Source: Stenogyne calaminthoides (taxonomy: Eukaryota; Streptophyta; Magnoliopsida; Lamiales; Lamiaceae). Taken from it: 64,000 bases of DNA. The notes beneath the pieces are model-generated. The model ran no database searches and had not been told where the DNA came from. It saw nothing but the letters and a program-made list of their open reading frames with translations. The position numbers and the translations under genes were made by a program. Positions 12,148-25,305 of this stretch are shown here, one piece after another. Within the stretch, counting starts at the first letter, position 1, and every line of letters begins with the position of its first letter. The stretch covers positions 25,032,804 through 25,096,803 of the forward strand of contig JBBCBC010000001.1 of assembly GCA_037126765.1 (NCBI GenBank), read 5' to 3'.

Positions 12148-14005
12148 TGTTGGGGTTCTACTGGAAAGTATGCTTTTACTTTGTATAACCAGACTGAATT
12201 TCTGTCTTATTTGCTGAAATAAATTATTTATAAATGTTGCTTTAAATATCATTGAATGTTACATATATTTACTGCATAATTGTTCAATAAAATAGTACGT
12301 GTTACATTGTAGTTAATTTAGTGATACCAGATCACAGAAGATTAAATTAATAGTCCCTTGTAACTAAAAGTACAAAATTCACAACCTAGATGGAAATGAA
12401 CGATCCATCATGAAAGGTTGAAGTGTAAGACTCAGATTGACTTGTCTTGACCAAGAGATTGCACTAGTGCATTATGATGCGCTAAATAGGACCTACATGG
12501 GGATAAATTCTTCAGAACTGAATATAGAAGAATTAGACCTCAGTGGTTAGTTATTTCTTAATCCCCGTCCCTTAAATAGGATCGTGTGGAATTGATAACT
12601 ATTGCTTTGACTTATGATGGGTAGAGAATCAATGCGATTCAATACCTTGTATCTTGGGCAATATTATTAGTTACATGACGATTGCTAAGATTTAATACGG
12701 AGAATAGGTGTGCAAGTGCGTCTTGTTTGATTTGTCCCCTTGGGAGGCTCAGAAGTTTTATCATACCAAATCTTGCAAGTGGAATTAGTTTCCGGTATGA
12801 ATAATAATGTTGAGTCGTTCCTGAACCAAGGAAAAAGATATTAATTAATGTGAAGATATTCAGTGGCTTAAATTAATTAATGGACAGGATAATCTTAAAC
12901 ACGGGAAATAATAACCGGGAGCTATATTAACTGTAACATGGGTTAAGATGGATAGTGCAATATTAATTATGTAGTGGAATTAATTAATATTTATGGGCTT
13001 GAATAATATTGTGGCTCAATATTGGAAATTCAAGGTCCATTGGAAGGTCCAATCTTAATTCTCCTAAAAGCCCCTCAAGTAGCCCAAAGATAAAGTCCAA
13101 TAACTAAAAAAGGTGTTTAAAATTAAATAAAATATTGTTGCTTATTTTTCCCTAATTTTTCGAAAATAAATAAATAAAAGAGGGAGAAAGATTTTCTTTT
13201 AATTTTGTTATGGAATGAGGATAAGTATTCTTGGAATACAAGTTTATCTCATTAAATTCAAGAAAACTCTCATTTGGCTATTTATTTATGTTTTTCGAAA
13301 ATTATGAGTAAAATAAGGAAGGAAAGATTTTCTTGATTTTCTTGAAAAGATACTATGGAAGATATGTATTCTTGGAATACAAGAATATCTCATAAATTCA
13401 AGAAGATCCAAATCTTGAAAATCTTGGCCCTTATTTTTCAAAAATATCCATAACAAGAGGAGGTGGAATTTTTGTGGAATATTTTAAATATGGAGAAAAG
13501 AATATATGAGATATATTCAAGATTTCTTGGAGACCAAGAAAAAGATTTCCCCATCTTTATTCCTCATAGAAAAATCGGCCACCACCCCTTAGTATAAAAA
13601 GGGGATGAATTTTTCGTCCCCATGCAATTCCATGTGTTAGAAAAATTAGAAATCCACAAAGGTGGTGCAACATAATTTTATTTTTCCTTTTGTTAATTGT
13701 TTGCGAGCATCCTTCCACCGGATTGTTGAACAAGGACGAGGGAATACTTGAGAAGGCTCTTTGGGTTTGTTCGTGTGAACGGGATATCTATCTTCTCAAC
13801 GGTTGTCACTCCGAGAGGTTAGTTCACGTAAACACCTAGCAATTCCGCATGCGTAGGATTTATGTGACGAATTTGTATGCACGATTTGTTGTTGAATTAT
13901 TATTTGAATTAATATAGGATTAATTCATGCTAGTAATAATAGTTAGAATTAAATTTGTATTTAAATATTCATCCCGAATAGATTCAGGCAATTAATTCCC
14001 CAACA
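12148..14005 (+). mobile_element. Solo LTR C inside element B's RNase H
   Basis: A complete LTR (tgttggggttctactgg ... attaattccccaaca) without internal region, flanked by target duplication aaaat at 12143-12147 and 14006-14010. It is the reverse orientation of its host element and belongs to the same family, closest in its ends to D and F. The TATA box is at 13593-13600 (tataaaaa). Solo LTRs form by recombination between the two LTRs of a full element. Confidence 0.96.
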
Positions 14006-15719
14006 AAAATGGTATTTCCTTTCAATGTGTTTGCTGGCCTTGTGGGCTCTCGGTTCCCTTGAATTCGCAACTGCTTCAGCGTTATCACAGAATACCGTGA
14101 TAGTGCTGGGAAAATTCGGAACTACATCCAAGTCCACTAGGAAGTTCTTGAGCTATACCGCTTCTTTTGCTGCTTCTCAAGCAGCTACATATTCGGCTTC
14201 CATGGTAGAATCTGCAATACATTCCTGCTTAACGCTTCTCCATGTTACAGCTCCTCCTCCCAGACAAAACACACTACCGGAGGTAGATTTTCTGGAATCT
14301 AGGTCCGATTGGAAAATTGAGTCCGTGTATCCCACCGGAAATAAACTGTCTGACTGATAAACAAGCATTCTATCCCGAGTTCTCTTCAGATACTTCAGAA
14401 TGTTTTTAACAACAGTCCAATGTTAATTTCCCGGGTTACTTTGATATCTTGCTACCATGCCTACGGAGTAGCAGATATCCAGCCTCGTACACATTATTGC
14501 ATACATAAGGCTTCCTACTGCCTACGCATAAGGAATGCCTCTCATGCTATCTATCTCCTTTTGTGTCTTAGGGCACATATCTTTGGATAGATGGATTCCA
14601 TGTCTGAAAGGTACAAAACCTTTCTTGAAATCCTGCATGCTGAATCGCATCAAAACTGTATCTGTGTATGAAGCTTACGATAAGCCTATCATCATTTTCT
14701 TGCGATCTCGAGTGATCTTGATCCCAAGGACGTGCCCGACTTCCCCTAAGTCCTTCATATCAAACTGTTTTAACAGTCATACCCTCACGTCTAACAAAAC
14801 CTTTACATCGTTTCCGATGAGCAGAATATCGTCTACGTATAGTACTAAGAATACCAAGGCAGTTCCATCACACTTCTTATACACACAACTTTCGAACTCA
14901 TTTTGATCAAACCCATAAGATTTAATTACCTGATCAAAACATTGGTTCCAAGCGCGAGATGCTTGCTTCAGTCCATAAATATACTTCTTTAGCTTGCAAA
15001 CAAGATGTTGTTGGACTTTCGCAATAAAACCTTCGGGCTGTTGCATATAGATTTCGTCGTCAAGACTTCCGTTTAGGAAAGCTGTCTTGACATCCATTTG
15101 TCAGATCTCAAAATCTAGATGTGCAGCTATTGTCAAGAGAATGCGGATGGACTTAAGCATGGCTACGGGCGAAAAGGTTTCTTCATAATTGATACCCTCT
15201 TTCTGAGTGTATCCCTTTGCCACTAGCCTAACTTTAAAGGTTTCTAGCTTCCCGTCCGGTCCTCTTTTCCTATTGTAGACCCACTTGCATCCAATGTGTT
15301 TTACCCCACTGGATGGTTCAACTAGCTCCCACACTTGATTATGGTCTATTAAGCCCATCTCGGCTTCCATTGCAGTTTGCCAGGATTCTGAATCCTTGTC
15401 TTGGACCGCCTCTTTGTAGGACCAGGGGTCTGATTCACTATCCCCGGGGATCAAATCCAAAGATTCTCCTATCCCCATGAATCTCTCAGGTTGTTGGACA
15501 ACCCTCCCACTACGACGAGGTTCCGGTTGTGTCGGTGTGACGCTTGGTATATCAACTTGTACAGTTGGTATAAGAGTTTGCCCTCTTAATTCATCTAAGG
15601 TAATCTCACTCTTGGGCTTTCTATTGTTCATATAGTCTTCTTCCAAGAATCTAAAGTGTGTACTGATTATAACCTTTTGATCTTTGGGACCATAGCACAT
15701 GCACCCCTTCGTTCCCATG
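14006..15719 (-). pseudogene. Element B RNase H and reverse transcriptase
   Basis: Minus strand, read from 15719 down. The integrase-RT linker (SEITLDELRGQT) is followed by RT: NQVWELVEP, AKGYTQKEGINYEETFSP, MDVKTAFLNGSLDDE (15050-15097), YGLKQASRAWN and the full catalytic box LYVDDILLIGND near 14820. A stop codon TGA at 14777-14779 interrupts just after this box, at a codon that is TGG in elements D and F. Another stop breaks the frame near 15100. RNase H follows with ADSTMEAEYVAA (14177-14215) and continues beyond solo LTR C. The protein would be RT-RNase H of a copia element, now inactive. Confidence 0.9.
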
Positions 15720-15724
15720 GAATA

Positions 15725-17449
15725 TGTTGGGAAATAGGGTGCCCAGATCTATTCGAGGTGCAATTTAAATACAAATTTAAAGTATTTAATTATTACTAGC
15801 ATGAATTAAACCTATATTAATTCAAATAACAATTAAATAACAACAACATATCATGCATATAATAAAGCCACATAAATCCTAAACATGCGTATTTCTAGGA
15901 GTTACGTAAGGCGTATCTTTTTGGCGAATCAAACGGAGACATATGAGCAATGGTTCAACGAACACACACCCAAAGTCTTTCTTTAGTATTTCCATGGTCC
16001 TTGTTCAACACTCCGGTGGTAGGAAGCTCGCGAACAATTAACAAAATGGAAAAGAAAAATATTTGCCACCACCTTTGTGGATTTCTAATTTTTCCAACAC
16101 ATGGAATTGTATTGGGGATGAAAAATTAATCCCCTATTTATAGAGACCATGGGGGGCGAAATTTTGTGACTAATTAAGGTTAGGAAATTTCTTTGTATCT
16201 TCCCAAGATACAATCTTGAATATATCTTGTATATTATATTTTCATAATAATCATAAAATATCTTTTATTCCCCAACACTCTATAAATTTTCGAAAATTTC
16301 ATTAATTAAAAGGGAAAAAAGAATCTTTGACTTTTCTTGAATTAATGGGATACACTTGTATCTCAAAAATACTTATTCCATAAAATTTTTCCAAGAAAAT
16401 CAAGAAAATCTTTTCTCTCTCTCTTCTTAATATTTTCGAAATTATTGGAAAAATAAGGCAACAATATTTCTTTTATTTTAAGCACCTTTTTCAGTTATTG
16501 AACTTTATCTTTGGGCTACTAAAGGGGCCTTTAGAAGAATTAAGATTGGACCTTCCAATGGTCTTTGAATATTCAATATTGAGCCACAATATTATTCAAG
16601 CCCATAAATATTAATTAATCCCACTACATAATTAATATTGCACTATCCATGTTAACCTATATTATTGTAATATGGCTCCCGATTATTATTTCCCGTGTTT
16701 AAGATTATCTTAGTCCATTAATTAATTCAAGCCATTGAAAAGCTTTATATTAATTAATATCTTTTATCCTTGGTTTAAGAATGACTCAACATTATTATCC
16801 ATACCGAAAATTAATTCCACTTGCAAGATTTGGTATGATAAATCGTCTGAGAATCCTAAGGGGACAAATCACACAAGATATACTTGCACACGATTCTCCG
16901 TATTAAATCTTAGCAATCGTGGTGTAACTAATAATGTTGCCCAAGATATAAAGTATCGAGTCACAATGACTCTCTACCCAACATAAGTCAAAGCAATAGT
17001 TATTGATTTCACATGATCATATTTAAGGAACGGAGATTAAGAAATAACGAACCACTGAGGTCTAATTTTTCCATGTTCAGTACTGAAGAATTTATCCTCA
17101 TTGTAGGTCCTATTCAGCGCATCATCATGCACTAGTGTAATCTCTTGGTCAAGACAAGTCAATCTGAGCCTTACACTTCAACCTTTCACGATGGATTGTT
17201 CATTTCCATCTAGGTTGTAAATTTTGTACTTAGTTACAAGGATTTGTTAATGTGATCTTTTGTGATCTGGTATCACCACATTAACTACAATGTAACACGT
17301 ACTGTTTAATGAACATGTATGCAGTAAATATATATCATTCAATCATATTTAATGCAACAATGATAAATAATTTATTTCAGTAAATAAATAAGAAATTCAG
17401 TTTGGTTATATATAAAGTAAAAAACATACTTTACAGTATAACCCCAACA
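15725..17449 (-). repeat. 3' LTR of element D
   Basis: From tgttgggaaatagggtgcc to cagtataaccccaaca, 1725 bp, with the polypurine tract at 17450-17461. It is about 125 bp shorter than the LTRs of B and G but clearly of the same family. Confidence 0.93.
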
Positions 17450-18740
17450 ATCTCCCACTTATACTCAAAGTCTGCTTTTAAGTATACTACATCACGTCTC
17501 GTGTCCTATGTGACATCTAATGTTCCCTACACGAACCTAATAACATTTCTCCCACTTATACTCAAAGCAGATTGACAATGCTCTTGACACTCATTCCTTC
17601 CACATGTCTCTTGAATGTATTATGAGGCAGACCCTTTGTGAATGGATCTGCTAGGTTGTCTTTCGATGCAATCTTTGCCACCTCTATGTCTCATCTCTTA
17701 ATGATTTCTCGTATAAGGTGGCATTTTCTTTCTATGTGTTTGCTGGCTTTGTGGGCTCTCGGTTCCCTTGAATTTGCAACTGCTCCGACATTATCACAGT
17801 AAACCGTGATGGTGCTAGGCAAATTCGGAACAACGTCCAAGTCCACTAAGAAGTTCTTGAGCCAAACCGTTTCTTTCGCTGCTTCACAAGCAGCTACATA
17901 TTCGGCTTCCATGGTAGAATCTACGATGCATTTCTGCTTTACGCTTCTTCATGTCATGGCTCCTCCTCCCATGCAAAATACACTACCCGAGGTAGACTTT
18001 CTGGAATCTAAGTCCTATTGGAAATTTAAGTCTGTGTAACCGATGGGGATTAGACTGTCTGACTGATAAACCAACATTATGTCCCGTGTCCTTTTTAGAT
18101 ACTTTAGAATATTTTTAACTGCAGTCCAATGCTCTTTCTCAGGGTTACTTTGATATCTTGCCACCATGCCTATATCAAAGTAGATATCTGGTCTCGTGCA
18201 CAGCATTGCATACATGAGGCTTCCTACAACTGAGGCATAAGGAATGCCCTTCATGTCATCTATCTCTTTTTGTGTCTTGGGACACATTGTCATCTATCTC
18301 CTTTTGTGTCTTGGGACACATTTCTTTAGATAGATGGATTCCGTGTCTGATAGGTACAAAGCCTTTCTTGGAATCTTGCATGCTGTATCGCTTCAAGACA
18401 GTATCTATGTATGAAGCTTGTGAGAGGCTGATCATCCTTTTCCTACGATCTCGAGTGATCTTAATCCCAAGTCCTTTATATCAAACTGTTTTGACAGCCA
18501 TGCTCTTACGTCGGATAACACCTTTACACCATTCCCGATGAGCAAAATGTCATCTACCTATAGTACTAGAAACACCAAGGCAGTTCCGACGTGCTTTTTA
18601 TAAACACAACTCTCGAAATTATTTTGATCAAAACCGTAAGATTTTATGACCTGATCAAAACATTGATTCCAAGCACGGGGTGCTTGCTTCAGCCCATAAA
18701 TGGACTTCCTTAGCTTGCTAACCAGATGCTCTTGGCCTTT
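17450..18740 (-). pseudogene. Element D RNase H and C-terminal RT
   Basis: Minus strand. The twin polypurine tracts are at 17450 and about 17547. RNase H reads MEAEYVAACEAAKETVWLKN (ending 17912), and IPYASVVGSLMYAMLCTRPD precedes it (18180-18260). A 34-bp tandem duplication (starts 18255 and 18289) shifts the frame. RT runs on to 18740 with a decayed catalytic box near 18550. At the codon where B and G have a stop, D keeps TGG. The coding sequence is then cut by solo LTR E1. Confidence 0.85.
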
Positions 18741-20514
18741 TGTTGGGAGATGAATTTAATAAAGATTTTGATTAGATCCCAAAACCCCTGAGTATGACAT
18801 GTATCAGGACATCTTGATAGTATAGGATCAGGATCAGGATCAGGTTTTCAATAGATACTAAGGATCAAGATTATCTGCACCATGTATAGTCAGCAGATAT
18901 AGATCAGGGAATTTCTAAGTGCACTGAAGAATCAGAAGACTCTGAAGACAGAAGACACTGAAGACTCAGAATACACTGATTAGCTCAGGAATATCCTGAA
19001 GACCCGAAGATCCTGAAGACTGTTTATGTACTGAACAAAAAGGACCCTGAACCACAATCTTAATGAAATAGTGTTATGTTCATTCCTAGTACAAACAAAC
19101 AGAATGCTAGACATTTGTGGACATTAAGGAACATATCAGTTTAAGAAGTCAACCTAAAAGAGTCGTTTTGTTTGTCTCTGTTCAAAGAAGGATTTCAACC
19201 AATAAGGAGGCAACAACAATGTACTTTACTGACACAGAAAGCGACATCTCACTGAAGAAATGTCAGGGCTGATATCTTCCAGTTCACAGATATTGGTGAT
19301 TGGCTACATGACTGCATATTTCCTAAAACATGCAAGGGTATGTACAAACCGCAAAATAACCGTTCATCAATAACCAGAAGAGGAAACTCTTGATGCTATC
19401 TCTTCCAACAGATAGTTTTTTCAAGAATGACCTTGGAGAAGTTGCCTATAAATACTAGTGACCTTCACCATTAAGAGGTTACGGGAAATTACAGCAACTC
19501 AAGAGCTCATTCGTATTATTGCAAATTGAAGCACTCGAAAACCCTAGAATTTCCCAAGTGTTTCACATTGGAGAGAGCTCATTCACTAAGCCTAAATTTG
19601 ATAGATATATTCAAAGCTTAGTAGTGATATCCTAGCCTTTGCATTTGTTCTCATTGTAAAGGATATCTCAACCCAGTTGGAAACCAACCCAAACCCAAAC
19701 CCTTTGATAAGGTAGTTTGAGTGTGTGTGATTTGTTGGTGAGTTAGAGTTGTAAAGAGTTAGTAAGCTGCAGGTTAGTCAGCCAGAAAACTCTAGAGGAG
19801 AAGTGAGTAAGCTACTTGTGGTAGTTTGAAAACTTGTGTGAGTTGAGTTATTAAGCTGCAGTGAGTCAGCCATAAAACTCAAGGTAGAAAAGTTAGTAAG
19901 TTGCAGTGAGTTAGCCTGAAAGCTTTAGGAAGTGTGTTAAGGAATTTCTCTGAAGATCGGAGAGAGTGGACGTAGGAGCTTGAGTCTCCGAACCACTGTA
20001 ATTGCTGTGTTATTTGCTTTCTGTACTGCATTATATCTGTTGCATGTTTTTCACTGAAAGCATATTTTACTGATACTCAGTTGGAAACAATCCACTGAAC
20101 TTGCATCAAATTGATCACAACCTTAACCACTATTTTACTAAGGAAGAGATTTTCAGCAAGCTAAAACGAGTATAAACTTAGGGCCAACCATTCCGCACTC
20201 TTGATTAGCTAGAACATATAGTTACCAAACTGAACTAACTCTACTGAGTATTCAGTAAGATAATTATCTGATCCAAGCTTCTCAGGATCTCTGTTAAAAC
20301 TCAGGATCAATTGGGCTAATCTGAAGCTTCTGAAAGTTGCTCATGATCATTGTCTCAGTAGACTTTGACTCAGGGCGATTTGTGCTTCCCAGGGCAAAAT
20401 TCTCAGGACAACCTGACCCATCTGATCTCAGTGAAGAAAAAAGTTTTAAAAATCACTGAACACGTGTATTCCCCCCTCATACACGTGTGAGACTCGTTTG
20501 CACCGGGACCAACA
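18741..20514 (+). mobile_element. Solo LTR E1 inside element D's RT
   Basis: Starts tgttgggagatgaatttaat and ends caccgggaccaaca, matching the LTRs of E2, with no internal region. Flanks are ccttt (18736-18740) and ctttt (20515-20519), an imperfect duplication. The TATA box is at 19447-19454. It contains about four copies of a gttagtaagctgcag-type minisatellite (19755-19930). D's RT resumes at 20515. Confidence 0.93.
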
Positions 20515-20846
20515 CTTTTTTCAATGAAGCCTTCGGGTTGTTGCATATAGATTTCCTCGTCAAGACTTCCATTAAGGAAAGTTGTCTTGACATCCATTTG
20601 CTAGATCTCAAAGTCTAGATGCGCATCAATCGACAAGAGAATACGGATGGACTTGAGCATGGCTACAGGCGAAAAGGTTTCCTCATAATCGATCCCTTCT
20701 TTCTGAGTGTACCCTTTCGCCACGAGTCTTGCTTTGAAGGTTTCCACCTTACCTTCAGATCCTCTTTTACTCTTGTATAACCACTTGCACCCAAAGGGTT
20801 TTACGCCATCAAGTGGTTCGACTAGCTCTCACACTTTATTGTGATC
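20515..20846 (-). pseudogene. Element D RT, middle piece
   Basis: Minus strand between the two E insertions. MDVKTTFLNGSLDEEIYMQQ (20540-20597), preceded by AKGYTQKEGIDYEETFSP-like sequence up to 20720. The frame is broken at the edges by the insertions. Confidence 0.85.
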
Positions 20847-22817
20847 TGTTGGGAGATGAATTTAATAAAGATATATGATTTTGATTAGATCCCAAAATCC
20901 CTGAGTATGACATGTTCAGAATGATCTTGATAGTTGAGTCAGGATTCAGTTTTAGAATATTCAGGATGTTATCTGCAGAATGTATAGTCAGCAGATATAG
21001 TTCAGAATAGGTTCTCAAGACTCATTAGAAATCGAGATATCAAGACTCGAGTGGAAATCGAGATATCAAGACTCAAGAGATACTCGTGAACTGAAGACTC
21101 AAAGACGAAGATTCAAAGTGTATCGGTCAAGAGACTCGAAGACTCAAGAAATTCAAGACCCTCAAGACTCAAGACGCAAGACCAAGATCAAGATTGAAGA
21201 TCAAGAATATCAAGACACAAGAATTATCAAGACTCGAAGAAGGTATCAATGCTCAAGATGAACTCAATGTTCCGAGGCGGTGAATATATCTATCCAAGGA
21301 TGCAATCATCGAGAAAAACGCGATTCCTTAGAAAGTTAGATATTGCCAAGACATTCAAACACAGACAAAAGGAACTAAGTCAGAAGTGTTGTTAAGGTTA
21401 TATTAAACTCAGAGTTTGTAACCAAAAGAGCCGTTGAAGGTGTCTACCTTTAACTGGAGATAAAAGTCAAAAAGAGGAAGACGACATCATACCATCTTGA
21501 CAATCGACAAAGGATAGGTAGTGAAAAAGATGTCGATGTACAAAAGTTCCGCATCGCAAAAAAGTGAAGACCGGCTACATGAAAGGCTATTGCCTAAAAC
21601 GTGTTAGGGAGGTTCAAACCCTAAATATAGCCGTTTCTCACACACCATAAGAGGGAACTCACGAAGCTGTCTCTCCAACGGATAGTTTTCAAGAGTGACC
21701 TTGGTGTATGCCTATAAATACTGGTGACCCTCTACATTGTAAGGTTACAAAAAATTTATACGCAACTCAAGAGCTCAAACTAATTCTTGCAAAAGTTAAA
21801 GCACTCGAAAAACTTAGAATTTCCCAAGTGCTTCTACATTGAAGAGAGCTCACTTTACTAAGCCTAGCTTGATAAGAATTATCCAAAGCTTAGTCGAGAT
21901 ATCCTAACCCTTTGCATTGTGCTTTATTATAAAGGATATCTCATCCTAGTTGGAAACCAACCGAGAAACCCCAAACCCTTGAGAAGGTAGTTGGAGTGTG
22001 TTTGTTGGTGAGAAGAGTTGTAAAGAGTTAGTAAACTACGCGGAGTAGTCAAAAAACTCTAGAGGAGAAGTTAGTAAGCTCTGAGGGTAGTCCGAAAGCT
22101 TGTTTGTGTTTGAGTAAGTAAACTACGGAGGTAGTCAGAAAGCTCAAGGTCGGGTTGAGTAAGTAAACTACGTGGAGTAGTCAGAAAACTCAGGGCCGAG
22201 TTGAGTAAGTAAACTACGCGAGGTAGTCAGAAAGCTCTCGGTTGATAGTGAATTTCTCTGGAGGATCGAGAGAGTGGATGTAGGAGCTTGAGTCTCTGAA
22301 CCACTATAATTGCTGTGTTCTTTATTGCTTTCCTTATCTGTGCTTAACTGTTGCATTGACTTGATTTTGAAAGCATACTTTTCACCGATATTCATTGGAA
22401 TCAATCCAATGAAGTTGCATAAGTGAATCACAAAATTAATCACTATTTCATAAAGGGAAGGTTTTCAAAGAAAGCTTAAAAACGAGTATAAACTAAGGCC
22501 AACCATTCAAGACGATCGAGTAGCTAGAACAGATAGTTACCAAACTGAACTCTCATTTGAGGATTCAGTAAGTTAGTTATCTGATCCAAGCAACTCAGGA
22601 TCTCTGACACTCAGGACTCAGTTGGGATTATCTGAGGTATCTGAAAGCGGCTTCGGGATCACCGTCTCGATGAGACTTTGACTCGGAGCGATCTCGTCTT
22701 CTCGAACCTAATCTTCGAGGATTTTCGACCCAAGCTAACCTCGAAGAAAAAAAGTTTTAAAAACACCAATCGTGTATTCCCCCCATACACGTAAAACTTC
22801 GTTTGCACCGACCAACA
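20847..22817 (+). repeat. 5' LTR of element E2
   Basis: Begins tgttgggagatgaatttaat and ends accgaccaaca. The TATA box tataaata is at 21713-21720, and about five minisatellite copies (gagtaagtaaactacg...gtagtcagaaa) lie at 22020-22240. Compared with the 3' LTR, ctgaag often appears as tcaag and ctcag as ctcg at 20990-21320 and 22640-22817, while the middle is nearly identical. Confidence 0.94.
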
Positions 22818-22819
22818 AG

Positions 22820-22830
22820 TGGTATCGAGC
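22820..22830 (+). other. Primer-binding site of E2, altered
   Basis: Reads tggtatcgagcggtgg, where element H has tggtatcagagcagtgg. Both differences are cag changed to cg. Confidence 0.85.
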
Positions 22831-22948
22831 GGTGGTTAAACTTGACCACTGTTTGTGTTGACCAAAGTTTTATTTTCAAAAATACTTGTGGTCTATCTGA
22901 ACTGATCTTATTTGCTGAAATTTTTTTCTTTTCAAAAGATCAGATAAA

Positions 22949-25305
22949 ATGTCTTCTAAAAAACTTCCCATGTTCTCGATGAGAACTATGACCTATGGAG
23001 ATCGAGAATGCGCAGCTCATCGATTCCAAACATGAGCGTATGTGGAGAGTGGTCTCTCAAGGACCATTCCAATTTCTTTGTAGTGAATCCCGGAGGAAAT
23101 GAAGATGAGAGAATTGATCCTAGAGCGAGAATTTCCTAAGTCCGATGACCAACCGACTCTGAGGAGAGAAAAAGTTAGTCAATCTAGACTACATTGCAAA
23201 AAGACACACTATACAAAGATAAATTGATGATGGTGTGATGGAAATGATCTCTCACCGTAATATCTTTCAAGTAAAGAGATTTGGGATACACTAGTTTATT
23301 ATGTGCCAATGCACGATCATATAAAAGAAAACAAACTTTCAGTGGCAATTGGAAAGTTTGATAGTTTTGAAATGGATGATGGTGAATCAATAGACAAATT
23401 GGAAGTCAGATTCACTAGCATCATGAATGATCTAAACGCACTTGGAAAGAAATATCCACAGAGAGAAGTTGCATTGAAAATTCTTAGAGGTCTTTCTAAG
23501 AAATGGGATATTCATGCAGTGGTGATTGAAAACACCAAGAATATTAATTCAATGCCTTACCAACAAGTCTTCTCTGAGCTGAAGGCCTATGAATTTATAA
23601 TTGATAAGAAATCCAAAAAGGCTGACAGCAAAGATGATTCTTCATCGAGTAAAAATGTGGCTTTAAAAGCCAAAGATAAAACCTGTAAAACTAGAGAATC
23701 TGAGAACCCCCATGCCAAACATCAGGATGAGCTTGAGGAAAAGCTAGCACTGATGGCAAGGAGGTTTACAGACTTAATAGTAGATTTGGAAAATATAAAA
23801 GCTATTACAGGAGCCACAGGTACCAGAAGAAACCTGAGGACAGATCAACTGAGAAGAAGAAGGACCTGAAAGCTGAAGGATCTTCATCTAGAAAGAAGGA
23901 CTCCAAGTCCAAGGAAGAAAATGATCAGGATGATGATACCAACAGATGCTATAATTGCCAGAAGAAAGGTCACTTCCAGTATGATTGTCCAAATTTGAGT
24001 GCTAAGGAGAGAAGAGAAAGACAAGCTAAAAGAGACCAGAAGTTCTCAAGCAAAAAGGCCATGGTTGCAGAAGAAGAACACTCTGAGGAGGGATCTAGCT
24101 CTTCAGATGAGGTATTCTCAGACAGTGAAAGTGATGACATCTGTCTGATGGCCATTGAGGAGTTAAACTCTTCTTTCTCTATTGTTGCTCCTACACTAGC
24201 ACAAGAGTTTTCAAGTTCCACTGAAAACAGTCATTTTGACCTGATGGATTCTTTTGAGAATATGATGAAGGACTATGCTATTTTGCAAGGACTGCTAAAT
24301 AGAACTCAAGAGCAGAATAAGGAACTGAAAGCTGAAAATCTAAAATGGAAAGACTCTAGCAATATTGAAATCACTTCTTAATTAATGGGAGCAACTGATG
24401 AACTGGATGTTCTGAAAGTACAACTCTCAGAGAAAGAGAAGTTGATAATGTCCCTAACTGAAAAGCTAGAGAAATCCATCAAGAAATTCAATTAATCGGA
24501 ATCGAAGTTCAATGACCTCTCGAGAGAAGCATAAAACTCTACAGAATCAGAGGATAGTGCATGTAAGAAGTTAACTCTATTGAATAATGCATCTAATGTA
24601 ATAGATGAAATTCAGAGTTACCAGGGATCTGTGACTATAAAAACTGGATTGGGATTTATTCCAGGGGGAACCTCACAAGGTCATCTACACTTCAAACTGA
24701 AGTAATGCCCAAGGTTGTAGACAAGGGAAAATGACCTATGGTCTCGATAAAAAAACCTAATGATCGGGTTAGAAAGCCCAAACCTCGGTGAAGGCTAGAA
24801 AACTGAAAGCGATCGATTGGAAAGTTTCGAGCAAGTACTTCAAAGCCTCGGGCTAAGAATGCAAACCCGAAAGGCTCCACATTTGAACCATCGAGGGAAT
24901 CCTCGGATGAAAACACTCAAAGCAGAGACATTCTCAATCAAAGAGACCAAGTCCTCGAGATCTTTGAAAGACCAGATTTCAAAGATGCATAACAACTTGA
25001 ACCTCACTTGCCTAAGGGTAAAGGTTATCCAACCCGAAGTCAACAAAGATTTAGACCGGCAAAGACAGCCAAAACAAATAAACATAAGGCTGAACCAAAG
25101 AAGAATTCAAAGGCACATGTTCATGCTAAAGCTAGCACACATATATCTGAAAAAGCTAAAGGCACCCAGAGTAGTGGATGTATATGTTGATGTTTATGGA
25201 AGACAAATTAGCCACTCTAAAGTTATTAGAGTTGTCGATGATTTGAATTCGAAAGGTACATCTAACCTTGTAGGACCCTACACAAATTGGGTACCTAAGA
25301 ATTGA
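22949..25305 (+). pseudogene. Element E2 gag
   Basis: Gag would form the virus-like particle and bind element RNA. The likely start is ATG at 22949 (MSSKKLPMFS), but the first 350 bp is out of frame. The best piece (23303-23869) has the copia gag core: ESIDKLEVRFTSIMNDL, LKILRGLSKKWDIHAVVI, ELKAYEF. After a frameshift near 23865 comes a complete zinc knuckle CYNCQKKGHFQYDC (CX2CX4HX4C, 23947-23988), then an acidic Ser-rich tail with DDICLMAIEE and a predicted coiled coil (to 24381). The region 24400-25300 is badly broken and ends with a NWVPKN-type stretch at 25285-25302 followed by TGA, where Sirevirus gag normally meets protease. Confidence 0.88.
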
